DNA of 64,000 nt from Sphingosinicella sp. BN140058 (GTDB lineage Bacteria; Pseudomonadota; Alphaproteobacteria; Sphingomonadales; Sphingomonadaceae): positions 2,675,501-2,739,500 of the forward strand of contig NZ_CP035501.1 of NCBI RefSeq assembly GCF_004135585.1, in the 5' to 3' direction. Numbering within the stretch: position 1 is the stretch's first letter; each line of letters starts with the position of its first letter. This document shows positions 42,541-51,528 of this stretch, piece after piece. The notes beneath the pieces were generated by a model. That model saw only the letters and a list, made by a program, of their open reading frames with translations, was not told the origin of the DNA and did not search any database. Made by a program: the position numbers and the translations under genes.

Positions 42541-43610
42541 TGGCCCTCGCGCTTTCGATCGTCGTTCCCTGTTACAATGAAGAGGCGTGTCTGGGCGAGC
42601 TGCATGGCCGGCTCAGCCGGGCCGCCGCCGGCGCGGTCGGCGATTCCTACGAGATCGTTCTCGTCAACGATGGCTCGCGGGATCGCTCCTGGGCGCTGAT
42701 GCAGACTCTCTCCGCCGCCGATCCCCATCTCGTCTGCATCAACCTGTCGCGCAACCACGGCCATCAGCTGGCGCTGACCGCCGGCCTCGATCTTTGCTCC
42801 GGGGCGCGGATCCTGATCATCGATGCCGATCTTCAGGATCCGCCCGAATTGCTCGGCGAGATGCTCGCCGAGATGGAGGCGCGCGACGCCGACGTGGTTT
42901 ATGCCGTCCGACGCGCGCGCGCCGGCGAGACCGCCTTCAAGCGCTCCACGGCCAAGATCTTCTATCGCCTGCTGTCCAGGCTCGCCGAGATCGAGATCCC
43001 GCTCGACACCGGCGATTTCCGGCTGATGAGCCGGCGTGCGCTCGATGCCTTGCTGGCGCTTCCCGAACAGGCGCGTTTCATTCGCGGGATGGTCGCCTGG
43101 GTCGGCTTCCGGCAGGTTCCGATCGCCTATGATCGGGCCGAGCGCCATGCCGGGCAGAGCAAATATCCGCTGTCGAAGATGATGCGGTTCGCGCTCGATG
43201 CGGTGACCGGCTTCTCGACCGCGCCGCTGCGGATGGCGAGCCATATCGGCCTGTGGCTGGTCGCCGCCTCCGTGCTGCTGCTCGGCTACATTGCGATCGG
43301 CTTTCTCACCGGCAGCGCCATCCAGGGCTGGACGTCGCTGATGCTGGTCGTCGTCATCCTCGGCGCGGTGCAGATGTTCGTGCTCGGCATGATCGGCGAA
43401 TATCTTGGCCGGCTCTACATCGAATCGAAGCGGCGGCCGCTCTACATCGTCTCCGACATTGCCGGCCACGCCGGTAACCATGGCCGCCTCGGCCACGTCG
43501 CCCACGCCGCAGAGGAGGCCTCCGATGCGGCGCCGTCCGCCGATCAGCCCAAGGACACAATCGCGACCAGCGACACGCCCGGCGGCAGCGGCATCCGCCC
43601 GACCGCATAG
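42540..43610 (+). CDS. GtrB/DPM1-like glycosyltransferase family 2
   Basis: The GT-A domain has SIVVPCYNEEACLGELHGRL, VLVNDGSRDRSW, IIDADLQDPPELL (DxD region) and GDFRLMSRRALDAL. Two C-terminal membrane helices (LLLGYIAIGFLTGS, VVVILGAVQMFVLGMIGEY) and IESKRRPLYIVSD complete a GtrB/PmtA-type undecaprenyl-phosphate sugar transferase. The final ~45 residues are an unusual extension (Ala/Pro/Asp-rich) encoded across the end of the convergent methyltransferase gene. The length is 356 residues. Confidence 0.9.
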   Translation: MALALSIVVPCYNEEACLGELHGRLSRAAAGAVGDSYEIVLVNDGSRDRSWALMQTLSAADPHLVCINLSRNHGHQLALTAGLDLCSGARILIIDADLQDPPELLGEMLAEMEARDADVVYAVRRARAGETAFKRSTAKIFYRLLSRLAEIEIPLDTGDFRLMSRRALDALLALPEQARFIRGMVAWVGFRQVPIAYDRAERHAGQSKYPLSKMMRFALDAVTGFSTAPLRMASHIGLWLVAASVLLLGYIAIGFLTGSAIQGWTSLMLVVVILGAVQMFVLGMIGEYLGRLYIESKRRPLYIVSDIAGHAGNHGRLGHVAHAAEEASDAAPSADQPKDTIATSDTPGGSGIRPTA

Positions 43611-44272
43611 CGTTCCAACCCGAAGATCGCTTCGAACAGGCTGTTGACCGGCTTGGCCGGAAGCGCGTCGTCGCTGTCTTCCTTGCGGGTGATCCGCCCG
43701 GCGATCCGCGCCGCCGCGGCGAGCGGGAAGAGCAGGCTGTTGAACCAGCTCATCATCTCGATCTTTAGCCCGGCCGCGCCGATCACGGCCCGCAGGGTGG
43801 CGCGGGTGTAGCGCCTCTTGTGATGGTTGACGACGTCATGGGCGCTCCACATCCACGGATGCGCCGGCACGGTAATCAGGATCCGGCCGCCGGCCTTCAG
43901 CTTGCGCGCGATGCTCTGCAGCGCCGCGCGATCCTCCTCGACATGTTCGAGCACGTCGAGGATCGCGACCAGATCGTAGGCGCCGTCCTCTACCCCGGCG
44001 AGCGCGGGCAAGGGCGAATCGCCGATCGGCCGGCCCAGCCGCTCGGCGGCGAGCGCGCGTGCCGCCGGATCGATCTCGATCCCGTCGGCACGGCCGAAGC
44101 GCTGGAGCATCTCGAGATTGTGCCCGGTGCCGCAGCCGATCTCGAGGATGCGGGGGGCCGCCGGCAGATCGATCTTGCGGGCGATCAGGGTGGCAAGGAT
44201 GTCGCGGCGGGCGCGATACCACCAATGCCGGCTGTCGAGCTCGGCCATCCGATCGTAGACGATGCGTTCCAT
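43544..44272 (-). CDS. Class I SAM-dependent methyltransferase
   Basis: The 242-residue protein has RILEIGCGTGHNLEML (SAM-binding motif I), ADGIEIDP (II), YDLVAILDVLEHVEED (post-motif II) and GGRILITVPAHPWMWSAHD. The start HWWYRARRDIL is typical of methyltransferases in polysaccharide clusters. ATG 44272 overlaps the GtrA stop (ATGA). The 3' end overlaps the convergent GtrB gene by 67 bases. The target, sugar or lipid, is unknown. Confidence 0.87.
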   Translation of the reverse strand: MERIVYDRMAELDSRHWWYRARRDILATLIARKIDLPAAPRILEIGCGTGHNLEMLQRFGRADGIEIDPAARALAAERLGRPIGDSPLPALAGVEDGAYDLVAILDVLEHVEEDRAALQSIARKLKAGGRILITVPAHPWMWSAHDVVNHHKRRYTRATLRAVIGAAGLKIEMMSWFNSLLFPLAAAARIAGRITRKEDSDDALPAKPVNSLFEAIFGLERYAVGRMPLPPGVSLVAIVSLG

Positions 44273-44697
44273 CAGCCGAATACCCATTGCCGGTTGAGTG
44301 TGAAGGTGACGAGCGGAGTAACGAAGAACATCGGGATCACCGGCCACCAGGTCGGCCCGTTCATCGGGCCGGTCAGGAACCAGACGAACAGCGTGTTCAG
44401 CGCCAGGCTGATCAGCGAGACGATGATGAAGCGGAACGTCCGCACGCCCTTATTGTCGCGGCTGCCGTGGCCGGCGAAGCTCACCTTGCCGTGAAGGAAC
44501 CAGCCGGCGATCACCGCGGCGACATAGCCGAGGAAATTCGCGGCGATCGGCGGGACGCCCAGGAAGGTGGCCGGAAACCAGTATACGACGGCGCTGAGAC
44601 CGGTCAGGAACCCGCCGACCAGGGCGAAGCGGATGAGCTGCGATATCAGCCCGGCCGCGCTCGATTCGTTCATGCTGCAGGAAATCTCTCTGTTCAT
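44272..44697 (-). CDS. GtrA-family membrane protein
   Basis: The 141-residue protein has four membrane helices in GtrA style: LIRFALVGGFLTGLSAVVYW, ANFLGYVAAVIAGWFLHGKVSF, FRFIIVSLISLALNTLFVWF and a last one ending VTFTLNRQWVFG. GtrA proteins are thought to flip or help flip polyprenyl-linked sugars made by GtrB. ATG 44697 is used; ATG 44673 (MNESSAAGL) is equally possible. It is translated with the methyltransferase. Confidence 0.87.
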   Translation of the reverse strand: MNREISCSMNESSAAGLISQLIRFALVGGFLTGLSAVVYWFPATFLGVPPIAANFLGYVAAVIAGWFLHGKVSFAGHGSRDNKGVRTFRFIIVSLISLALNTLFVWFLTGPMNGPTWWPVIPMFFVTPLVTFTLNRQWVFG

Positions 44698-44788
44698 CCG
44701 GGAAGAGCCCGACGCGCCAAGGCTCGCTTGCCCTTTGCGATGCAGCGATTAAGGCCGCAGCGGAGTATTGGGAAGGGGCAGCAGAGAG

Positions 44789-46555
44789 ATGAACGCGCTG
44801 GACAGGCTTGAGAAGCACTGGCGCTGGTGGCTGCTCCTCGTCTGGCTGGTCACCTGCGGCCTGCTCATCTTCAGCCGCTGGGGGCAGATCCGCGGCTTCG
44901 GGCTGAGCGACACGGACGACAATATCCGGATGATGCAGGTCCGTGCCCTGCTGGGCGGGCAGGATTGGTACGATCTTCGCCAATATCGGCTGAACCCGCC
45001 TTACGGCGCGGACATTCACTGGTCGCGGATCGTCGATCTTCCGATCGCCGGCATCAAGCTCGCCCTTGCCCCCTTGCTCGGCGGGGCCGCAGCCGAGCGT
45101 TGGGCGGTGACGGTCGCGCCGTTGCTGCCGCTGGGCGTCGCCATGGCCGCGGTCGCCGTCACCGTGCGGCGGCTGATCGCGCCCCATGCCTACGGGCTCG
45201 CGATGGCGCTTCTGCTCTGCGCACACAGCGCCCGTGGCATGTGGTCGCCGCTCAGGATCGATCATCACGGCTGGCAGCTTGCGGCTTTGTCGGTGGCGGT
45301 GATGGGGCTTGCCGATCCCAAGCGCGCGCGCGGCGGGATCATCCTCGGGCTTGCCACCGCCTTCTCGCTGGCCATCGGGCTGGAAATGCTGCTGTACCTC
45401 GGCTTGCTCGGCGCCGCCGCGGGGCTGCTCTGGCTGCGCGATCGGGACGAGGCGCGGCGGCTCGCAACCTATGGGCTCAGCCTGGCCGGCGGCTGTGGCG
45501 TCGGCTTTCTCGTCTTCGCTTCCTACGCCAACCGGGCGCCGGTCTGCGATGCGCTTTCCCCGGTCTGGCTGTCGGTGATGGTGCTGGCCGGGGCGCTTTG
45601 CGTTGCCCTGGCCCTCGCATCACCCCAGCGCTGGCCGCTGCGGCTCGGCCTGGCGGCACTCGCCGGAGCGACCCTCGCCGCCTTCTACGCGCTCGCCTGG
45701 CCGCACTGCCTGCAGCGGCTCGAAGGCGTTTCGCCGGAGCTTGCGGCGATGTGGCTCGACAATGTCCGGGAAGCCCGGCCGCTCTACACCCATGGCTGGC
45801 AGATCGGCATCACCGTTGTTGCAATGCCGGTGGCAGGGCTGATCGGCTATGGCTTGATGATCTGGCGCAACCGCCGCGATCCCGCCAAAGTGGTCGCCTG
45901 GTCCTCGGTTGCAGCGCCGGCCCTGCTCGCCGCCTTGCTGCTCCTCTGGCAGAGCCGGGCCGGCCCGGCCGCGCAATTGCTCTCCATCCCCGGCGCGACC
46001 GCGCTCGGCTGGCTGATCGTCCCGAGTCTCGGCACGAGCCGGTGGATGCTCCTGCGCGTGGTCGGAACAGTCGCCGTCTTCCTGCTCGTGTCAGGGATCC
46101 TGCCGCAGGAAGCCACCCGTTTCATCCCCAAGCCCCAGTCGAAGGTCTCCGCGATCGCCAACAAGGCGAACGGCAGCTGCCCGACCCTCGCTGCCCTGCG
46201 CCCGATCGCCCAGCAGCCGAAAGGCTATGTGCTGACCTTCGTCGATCTCGGGCCGCGCCTGATCACCGTCACCCATCATGATGCGGTCGCCGGCCCTTAC
46301 CATCGCAACGGTGCCGATATCCTCGACGTGATGAAGAGCTTCCGCGGCACCGTCGACCATGCCCATGGCGTGATTGCCCGGCGCAAGATCACCTACGTGC
46401 TGATCTGTCCGGGCATGGCCGAATCGACCGTCTACGCCGCTTATGCAAAGAACGGCTTCTACATGCAGCTCGTCCGGAACAAGCTGCCGGCCTGGCTGGA
46501 GCGGGTGCCGCTGCCCAAGGATTCACCGTATCGCATGTACCGCGTGATCGGCTGA
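44789..46555 (+). CDS. Polytopic membrane protein, STT3/PglB-like GT-C candidate
   Basis: The 588-residue protein has about a dozen membrane helices and a soluble C-terminal part of about 130 residues. The first outer loop contains LSDTDDNIRMMQ and NPPYGADIHWSRIVDLPI; a D-x-D/DD motif here and WSRI are reminiscent of STT3/PglB and ArnT-type enzymes. The C-terminal domain has THHDAVAGPYHRNGADI. It is divergent from gtrA. A transferase using polyprenyl-linked donors is likely, but its acceptor is unknown. ATG 44789 follows AGAGAG. Confidence 0.72.
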   Translation: MNALDRLEKHWRWWLLLVWLVTCGLLIFSRWGQIRGFGLSDTDDNIRMMQVRALLGGQDWYDLRQYRLNPPYGADIHWSRIVDLPIAGIKLALAPLLGGAAAERWAVTVAPLLPLGVAMAAVAVTVRRLIAPHAYGLAMALLLCAHSARGMWSPLRIDHHGWQLAALSVAVMGLADPKRARGGIILGLATAFSLAIGLEMLLYLGLLGAAAGLLWLRDRDEARRLATYGLSLAGGCGVGFLVFASYANRAPVCDALSPVWLSVMVLAGALCVALALASPQRWPLRLGLAALAGATLAAFYALAWPHCLQRLEGVSPELAAMWLDNVREARPLYTHGWQIGITVVAMPVAGLIGYGLMIWRNRRDPAKVVAWSSVAAPALLAALLLLWQSRAGPAAQLLSIPGATALGWLIVPSLGTSRWMLLRVVGTVAVFLLVSGILPQEATRFIPKPQSKVSAIANKANGSCPTLAALRPIAQQPKGYVLTFVDLGPRLITVTHHDAVAGPYHRNGADILDVMKSFRGTVDHAHGVIARRKITYVLICPGMAESTVYAAYAKNGFYMQLVRNKLPAWLERVPLPKDSPYRMYRVIG

Positions 46556-46558
46556 CGG

Positions 46559-47182
46559 TCAGACCTTGAAGCTGACCATGATGCCGTCGATCACGAACTG
46601 GGCGGCGAGCGCGGCCAGGATGACGCCGAGCAGGCGGGTCAGCATCGCTTCGAGCTTCTGACCGATCAGGCGCATCAGCGGGCCGGCGGCGAGCAGGGCG
46701 AGCAGGGTCAGCAGCATCACCGAGGCCAGCGCGCCGAGCACAATCGCGGTCTCGTGAACGCCGTGGCTGCGCGCCACAAGCAGCATGATCGACGCAATCG
46801 AGCCGGGCCCGGCGATCATCGGGATCGCCATCGGGAAGACCGAGATGTCGTCATGCGTCGGATCGGAATTGACCTCCTGGGCGCGGGTCTCGCGGCGCTG
46901 GGTCCGTTTCTCGAACACCATCTCCAGTGCGATCAGGAACAGCATGATGCCGCCGGCGATGCGGAACGCCGCCAGGCTGACTCCGAGCGCCCGCAGCAGA
47001 TCTTCGCCGAGCAGGCCGAAGAACAGCAGGATTCCGAAGGCGATCGCAACCGAGCGCCAGGCCATGGCGAAACGGTGGGTGGCGGGGGTGTCGCGGGTGA
47101 GGCCGGCGAAGATCGGCGCGCAGCCGGGCGGATCGATGATGACGAAGAAGGTGACGAAGGCGGAGACGAAGAGCTCGATCAC
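46559..47182 (-). CDS. MarC-family integral membrane protein
   Basis: The 207-residue protein has six membrane helices with family marks: SAFVTFFVIIDPPGCAPIF near the start, FRIAGGIMLFLIALEMVF, and FPMAIPMIAGPGSIASIML. MarC/NAAT proteins were named for a locus link and have no firm substrate. GTG 47182 starts MIELFVSAFVTFF; upstream sequence overlaps folD. It follows folD by 16 bases. Confidence 0.9.
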   Translation of the reverse strand: MIELFVSAFVTFFVIIDPPGCAPIFAGLTRDTPATHRFAMAWRSVAIAFGILLFFGLLGEDLLRALGVSLAAFRIAGGIMLFLIALEMVFEKRTQRRETRAQEVNSDPTHDDISVFPMAIPMIAGPGSIASIMLLVARSHGVHETAIVLGALASVMLLTLLALLAAGPLMRLIGQKLEAMLTRLLGVILAALAAQFVIDGIMVSFKV

Positions 47183-47198
47183 GCCACTCGCCCCATGT

Positions 47199-48089
47199 TC
47201 ACAATCCCTCGGGAGCCGGAAGCCCCGCACGTGCGCAGGCCGCGACCAGCGTGTTGCGGAGCAGGACGGCGATGGTCATCGGCCCGACACCGCCCGGCAC
47301 CGGCGTGATCGCCCCGGCGACCGCGGCCGCGCTGGCGAAATCGACGTCGCCGACCAGCCGTCCCTTGCCGCCGTCGTCACCGCCCAGCCGGTTGATGCCG
47401 ACGTCGATCACCGTCGCGCCCGGCTTCAGCCAGTCGCCCGTGATCATCTCGGCGCGGCCGACGGCGGCGACGACGATGTCGGCGCGGCGGACCACGTCCG
47501 GCAGGTTGCGGGTGCGGCTGTGGGCGACGGTCACGGTGCAGCTCTCCGCCAGCAGCAGCTGCGCCATCGGCTTGCCGACGATGTTCGAACGGCCGATCAC
47601 CACCGCATCCAGCCCGGAAAGGTCCCCGAGCCGGTCCTTGAGCAGCATCAGGCAGCCGAGCGGCGTGCATGGCACCAGCCCGGCCTCGCCGACCGCAAGC
47701 CGTCCCGCGCTGATCACGTGGAAACCGTCGACATCCTTGTCGGGATCGATCGCCTCGATCACCGCCTTGTCGTCGATCCCTGCCGGAAGCGGTAGCTGGA
47801 CGAGGATCCCGTCGACATTGTCGTCGCCGTTAAGCTGCTCGACGAGGGCGATCAGCTCTTCCTGGCTGGCGGTGTCGGGCAGCCGATGCTCGAAGCTCGC
47901 CATGCCGGCCGCCAGCGTCGCCTTGTTCTTGGAGCGGACGTAGACGTGGCTCGCCGGGTCCTCGCCGACCAGCACCACGGCAAGGCCGGGCGCACGTCCC
48001 AGCGCGGCCGCGAAGGCCGGTACCTTTTCGGCGACCCGTTCGCGAAGCCGCGCGGCGAAGGTCTTCCCGTCGATCAGGTCGGCGCCCAT
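47199..48089 (-). CDS. folD: Bifunctional methylenetetrahydrofolate dehydrogenase/cyclohydrolase
   Basis: The 296-residue enzyme has [15 protein letters not shown] with the catalytic Lys, [24 protein letters not shown], and the NADP-binding [24 protein letters not shown] and [16 protein letters not shown] close the domain. It interconverts 5,10-methylene-, methenyl- and 10-formyl-tetrahydrofolate. It lies 7 bases after the yggT gene. Confidence 0.97.
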   Translation of the reverse strand: MGADLIDGKTFAARLRERVAEKVPAFAAALGRAPGLAVVLVGEDPASHVYVRSKNKATLAAGMASFEHRLPDTASQEELIALVEQLNGDDNVDGILVQLPLPAGIDDKAVIEAIDPDKDVDGFHVISAGRLAVGEAGLVPCTPLGCLMLLKDRLGDLSGLDAVVIGRSNIVGKPMAQLLLAESCTVTVAHSRTRNLPDVVRRADIVVAAVGRAEMITGDWLKPGATVIDVGINRLGGDDGGKGRLVGDVDFASAAAVAGAITPVPGGVGPMTIAVLLRNTLVAACARAGLPAPEGL

Positions 48090-48096
48090 CGGATCC

Positions 48097-48393
48097 TCAG
48101 GTGTAGAGCGAGACGAGAAGGCCGGGGAGAAGGTAATCCTTCACGATGATGATCAGCAGGATCACCACCATCGGCGACAGGTCGATACCCCCGAAATCCG
48201 GCATGATCCGGCGGATCGGCCGGTAGAGCGGCTCGGTGAGGCGGTCCAGGGCGGTGAGGAAGGAGCGCATGCCGTCATTGTGGGTGTTGATGACGTTGAA
48301 GGCGATCAACCAGCTCAGGATCGCCTGGAGGATGATGACGTACATCACCACCGTAAGCAGCAGATTGGCAATTCCGAAGAGGGCCGGCAACAT
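48097..48393 (-). CDS. YggT-family membrane protein
   Basis: The 98-residue protein has two YggT hydrophobic segments: [21 protein letters not shown] and [20 protein letters not shown]. Between them lies [26 protein letters not shown], the family signature. Members are tied to cell division, osmotic stress or thylakoid organisation in other groups. ATG 48393 has GGGGAGAAT upstream; an earlier ATG (48420) is less likely. First gene of yggT-folD-marC. Confidence 0.88.
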   Translation of the reverse strand: MLPALFGIANLLLTVVMYVIILQAILSWLIAFNVINTHNDGMRSFLTALDRLTEPLYRPIRRIMPDFGGIDLSPMVVILLIIIVKDYLLPGLLVSLYT

Positions 48394-48450
48394 TCTATTC
48401 TCCCCGAGCGAGAGGCCCATGTAGGGGCCTGCGCCCGGTCGGGCAATGGA

Positions 48451-49413
48451 TCACGGCGCGAAGCGCAGCGGATCGGCGCGGGCGAGAAGAATGGCGAAGG
48501 TGTCGCCCTCGGCGGTCCATTCGTCCGTCACGGTCCAGCCGCCCGCGGTGAGCAGCAGCCGCGCATCCCGCGGGCCGTATTTGTGGCTGTTCTCGGTGTG
48601 GATGGTTTCGCCGCGCCGCATCTCGAAGCGCGCACCCGCCACTTCGAAGCGGACGTCCTCCATCGCCTCGAGGTGCATCTCGATGCGCGACAGGCCGTCA
48701 TTCCAGATCGCGCGATGCGCGAAGGCCTCGACCGGCACATCGCCGTCGAGCTCCCGGTTGATCCGGTGGAGGAGGTTCAGGTTGAACGCTGCGGTGACAC
48801 CCTGGGCATCGTCATAGGCGGCGAGCAGGGTCTCGATCGGCTTCACCCGGTCCATCGCGATCAGCAGAAAGGCGCCGACGCCGAGCGTCTGGCGCATCGC
48901 CCGCAGCAGGTCGACCGCCGTGCCGGGCACCATGTTGCCGATCGTCGAACCGGGAAAGAAGCCGAGCTTCCGCCGCATCGCGACCGCCGCCGGCAGTTGG
49001 AAGGGCCGCATGAAATCGGCCTCGACCGGGTGGATGGGAAGGCTTGGGAACAGCCCCTGCAGCGCGTCCGCTGACTGGCGCAGGAACGCGCCGGAAATGT
49101 CGACGGGCACATAGGCCGCCGGCGCGACGGCGCGGAGCAGCAATGGCGTCTTGGTGGATGAGCCGGAGCCGAACTCGACGACCACGTCGCCGGTGCCGGC
49201 GATCCGCGCGACATCGCCGGCGTGCCTGTCGAGCAGGGCGAAGTCGGTGCGGGTCAGATAATATTCGGGCAATTCGGTGATCGCCTCGAACAATTCGGAT
49301 CCGCGATGATCGTACAGCCAGCGCGCCGGGATCGCCCGGATCGGCGCGGCGAGGCCGGCCAGCACGTCGGCCCGGAATGCAGGATCGGTCGGCGGGCGGC
49401 GAAGCTCGTTCAT
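48451..49413 (-). CDS. egtD: L-histidine N(alpha)-methyltransferase EgtD
   Basis: The 320-residue protein has the EgtD pattern: IPARWLYDHRGSELFEAITELPEYYLTR split by sense, VVEFGSGSSTKTPLLL, YVPVDISGAFL, LGFFPGSTIGN and FNLNLLHRINRELDGD. It trimethylates histidine to hercynine, the first step to ergothioneine. ATG 49413 overlaps the egtB stop (ATGA). The two genes form an egtBD operon; egtC and egtE-like genes are absent, as in many proteobacteria. Confidence 0.95.
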   Translation of the reverse strand: MNELRRPPTDPAFRADVLAGLAAPIRAIPARWLYDHRGSELFEAITELPEYYLTRTDFALLDRHAGDVARIAGTGDVVVEFGSGSSTKTPLLLRAVAPAAYVPVDISGAFLRQSADALQGLFPSLPIHPVEADFMRPFQLPAAVAMRRKLGFFPGSTIGNMVPGTAVDLLRAMRQTLGVGAFLLIAMDRVKPIETLLAAYDDAQGVTAAFNLNLLHRINRELDGDVPVEAFAHRAIWNDGLSRIEMHLEAMEDVRFEVAGARFEMRRGETIHTENSHKYGPRDARLLLTAGGWTVTDEWTAEGDTFAILLARADPLRFAP

Positions 49414-50693
49414 CGGATGTCCCTTGCGAGGCGCAGGCCGCAAAATTGCCAGCGTTGGTGGGGGTAGAAGAAGTTGCGGTAGGATGCCCGCACATGCCCC
49501 CGCGGCGTCGCACAGCTGCCGCCGCGCAGCACGAACTGATTGACCATGAATTTGCCGTTATATTCGCCGACCGTGCCTTCGGCGGCACGGAAGCCGGGGT
49601 AGGGCGTGAACGGGCTGGCCGTCCACTCCCAGACATCGCCGAACATCTGCTTCAGCCGGGTCTCGCCGTGGGCTGGCCGGGGGCGAACGGCGCCCGGCCG
49701 ATCCAGCTGGTTGCCGGCGAGCGGATCGCAGCCCGTGGCGGCGGCTTCCCACTCCGCTTCGGTCGGCAGGCGCGCGCCCGCCCAGCGGGCGAACGCGTCC
49801 GCCTCGTACCAGCTGACATGGGCGACCGGCTCGGCGGGATCGACCGGGTGGAGCCCGTCCAGCCCGTAGCGGAAATAACCGTCGGCGCCCGCATCCCAGT
49901 AAAGCGGCGCGCGGATGGCATTGCGCTTCACCCAGTCCCAGCCGTCGGCAGTCCAGTGGCCGGGCGTCTCGTACCCGCCCGCCTCGATGAAGCGGATCCA
50001 CTCGCCGCTGGTGACGGCGCGGTCGGCAAGTTCGAACGGCCGCAGCAGAACCGGGTGGCGCGGCGTCTCGCAATCGAATGCGAAACCGTCGCCGCCATTG
50101 CCGATTTCGGCAGTTCCCCCGCCGAAGCGGGCTCCGCCCATCGCTTCGGCGGCGTCGGGTCGCTCCTCCTCGCGCGGCCAGAGCGCAATGCCGAGCGGGT
50201 TTTCCGAAAAGGTCGCGAGCAGATCGGTCAGCATCAATTCCTGATGCTGCTGTTCGTGATGGAGGCCGAGCTCGAGCAAGTGCAGCGCTGGCGCGGGAAG
50301 CAGGGTGAAGGCGCCGAGCACCGCCTCCTCGATGCGCTCGCGATAGTCGAGGATCTCGGCGAGCGACGGGCGGCTGAGCATGCCGCGCTTGGCGCGGGGA
50401 TGCCGCGCGCCCTCGCCATCATAATAGGAATTGAACAGATAGGCCCAGCGCTCGTCCTGCCGCCGATAGCCCTCGACATGGTCGCGCAGAACGAAGGTCT
50501 CGAAGAACCAGGTGGTGTGGGCGAGATGCCATTTCGCCGGGGAAGCATCGGGGCAGGGTTGAAGGGTCGCGTCGGCGTCGGAAAGCGGTGCCGCGATCCC
50601 GCGGCTCAGCGCCCGCACCGCCTCGAAGCGGTCGCGAAGCGATGAGCCCTGCGAAAGGGATGAGCCCTGCGAAGTGGTAACCTGTGTCGCCAT
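49410..50693 (-). CDS. egtB: Ergothioneine biosynthesis sulfoxide synthase EgtB
   Basis: The 427-residue non-haem iron enzyme has a DinB-like domain with the metal ligands (HLAHTTWFFETF and HHEQQHQELMLTDLL), then an FGE-sulfatase domain (GYETPGHWTADGW, HVSWYEADAFARWAGARLPTEAEWE, GNVW-like GDVWEWTASPF, VLRGGSCATP). It joins hercynine with cysteine or gamma-glutamylcysteine and O2. The N-terminus has an in-frame 6-residue duplication (SQGSSL twice). It precedes egtD. Confidence 0.95.
   Translation of the reverse strand: MATQVTTSQGSSLSQGSSLRDRFEAVRALSRGIAAPLSDADATLQPCPDASPAKWHLAHTTWFFETFVLRDHVEGYRRQDERWAYLFNSYYDGEGARHPRAKRGMLSRPSLAEILDYRERIEEAVLGAFTLLPAPALHLLELGLHHEQQHQELMLTDLLATFSENPLGIALWPREEERPDAAEAMGGARFGGGTAEIGNGGDGFAFDCETPRHPVLLRPFELADRAVTSGEWIRFIEAGGYETPGHWTADGWDWVKRNAIRAPLYWDAGADGYFRYGLDGLHPVDPAEPVAHVSWYEADAFARWAGARLPTEAEWEAAATGCDPLAGNQLDRPGAVRPRPAHGETRLKQMFGDVWEWTASPFTPYPGFRAAEGTVGEYNGKFMVNQFVLRGGSCATPRGHVRASYRNFFYPHQRWQFCGLRLARDIR
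50641..50676. repeat. 18-bp tandem duplication in egtB
   Basis: GATGAGCCCTGCGAA occurs at 50641-50655 and again at 50659-50673, an 18-base period. It keeps the frame and encodes SQGSSL twice. Confidence 0.8.
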
Positions 50694-50739
50694 TGTCTTT
50701 CCCCCCGGACGAGGAGTCTTGCCATCATCCTGATGCAGG

Positions 50740-51312
50740 TTAACCGCGCGTCGCGCCCGGCTGCCAGAGAATATCGCCGCCATCGGCCTGCGCGACGCGG
50801 CGCGCGAGCACGAACAGATGATCCGAGAGGCGGTTCAGATAGGTGAGTGCGAGCGGGTTGAGGGGCATCTCGGCCGCGGCGGCAACCGCCGAGCGCTCGG
50901 CCCTGCGGACGATGGCGCGGGCGAGATGAATGTGGGCGCCGCCGCCGCTGCCCCCGGGGAGGATGAAGCTGCGGAGCGGCTCCAGCGCGGCGTTCATCGC
51001 GTCGATTTCCGCTTCCAGACGATCGATCTGCGCCTGCACGATCCGCAGGCTCATCTCGGTCGGCGCGAAATCCTCGCCCGGGGTGGCGAGATCGGCGCCG
51101 AGATCGAACATCTCGTTCTGAATCGCGCCGAGCATCGCCTGATGGTCGGCGCCCCTGACGTGGAGCGCAGCGATGCCGATCGCGCAATTGGCTTCGTCGA
51201 CGTCGCCGATCGCCTGCGCCCGCGGATGCGCCTTGGAGATGCGCGATCCGTCGGCGAGCCCGGTCAGGCCTTCGTCACCCGTGCGGGTGTAGATTCGATT
51301 GAGCCGGACCAG
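50740..51312 (-). CDS. PduO-type cob(I)alamin adenosyltransferase, CTG start
   Basis: The protein has the PduO/MMAB signature RIYTRTGDEGLTGLADGSR, RAQAIGDVDEANCAIG, and the C-terminal FILPGGSGGGAHIHLARAIVRRAER plus LNRLSDHLFVLAR. It moves the adenosyl group of ATP to cob(I)alamin. The whole ATP-binding N-terminus is coded, but no ATG, GTG or TTG precedes it: the frame is bounded by the previous gene's TGA (51318-51316). CTG at 51312 gives M-VRLNRIYTRTGD, the normal family start, and has GGAAGG nine bases before. Length would be 190 residues. Confidence 0.85.
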   Translation of the reverse strand: MVRLNRIYTRTGDEGLTGLADGSRISKAHPRAQAIGDVDEANCAIGIAALHVRGADHQAMLGAIQNEMFDLGADLATPGEDFAPTEMSLRIVQAQIDRLEAEIDAMNAALEPLRSFILPGGSGGGAHIHLARAIVRRAERSAVAAAAEMPLNPLALTYLNRLSDHLFVLARRVAQADGGDILWQPGATRG

Positions 51313-51315
51313 CGA

Positions 51316-51519
51316 TCAGGACCTTCCGCTCGCCATCATCAAGAACAGGATGATGAACACGATCGCGATCGCCTGATACATGATCCGCTTGCGCATCAGT
51401 TGCTGCGAGCGTTCGCCGGTCAGATCCTTCTGCTGCGCCATCCCGATCACACCCTTGGCGAGGACGAACAGGGTCGCGCCGGCGGCGAGGAGGATCAGCA
51501 GGAAGAGAAAGACGTCCAT
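51316..51519 (-). CDS. Twin transmembrane helix small protein
   Basis: The 67-residue protein has two membrane helices (VFLFLLILLAAGATLFVLAKGV and QAIAIVFIILFLMMASG) joined by RSQQLMRKRIMYQ. It matches the alphaproteobacterial 'twin transmembrane helix small protein', distantly like HIG1 domains linked to respiratory complexes. It is usual just upstream of the cobalamin adenosyltransferase gene, as here (same frame, one stop between). Confidence 0.85.
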   Translation of the reverse strand: MDVFLFLLILLAAGATLFVLAKGVIGMAQQKDLTGERSQQLMRKRIMYQAIAIVFIILFLMMASGRS

Positions 51520-51528
51520 CGCCCCTAT

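Noticed and set aside
50740..51135. Cobalamin adenosyltransferase starting at the internal ATG 51135
   Set aside because: That start would remove the ATP-binding TRTGDEG segment that is intact upstream in the same frame.
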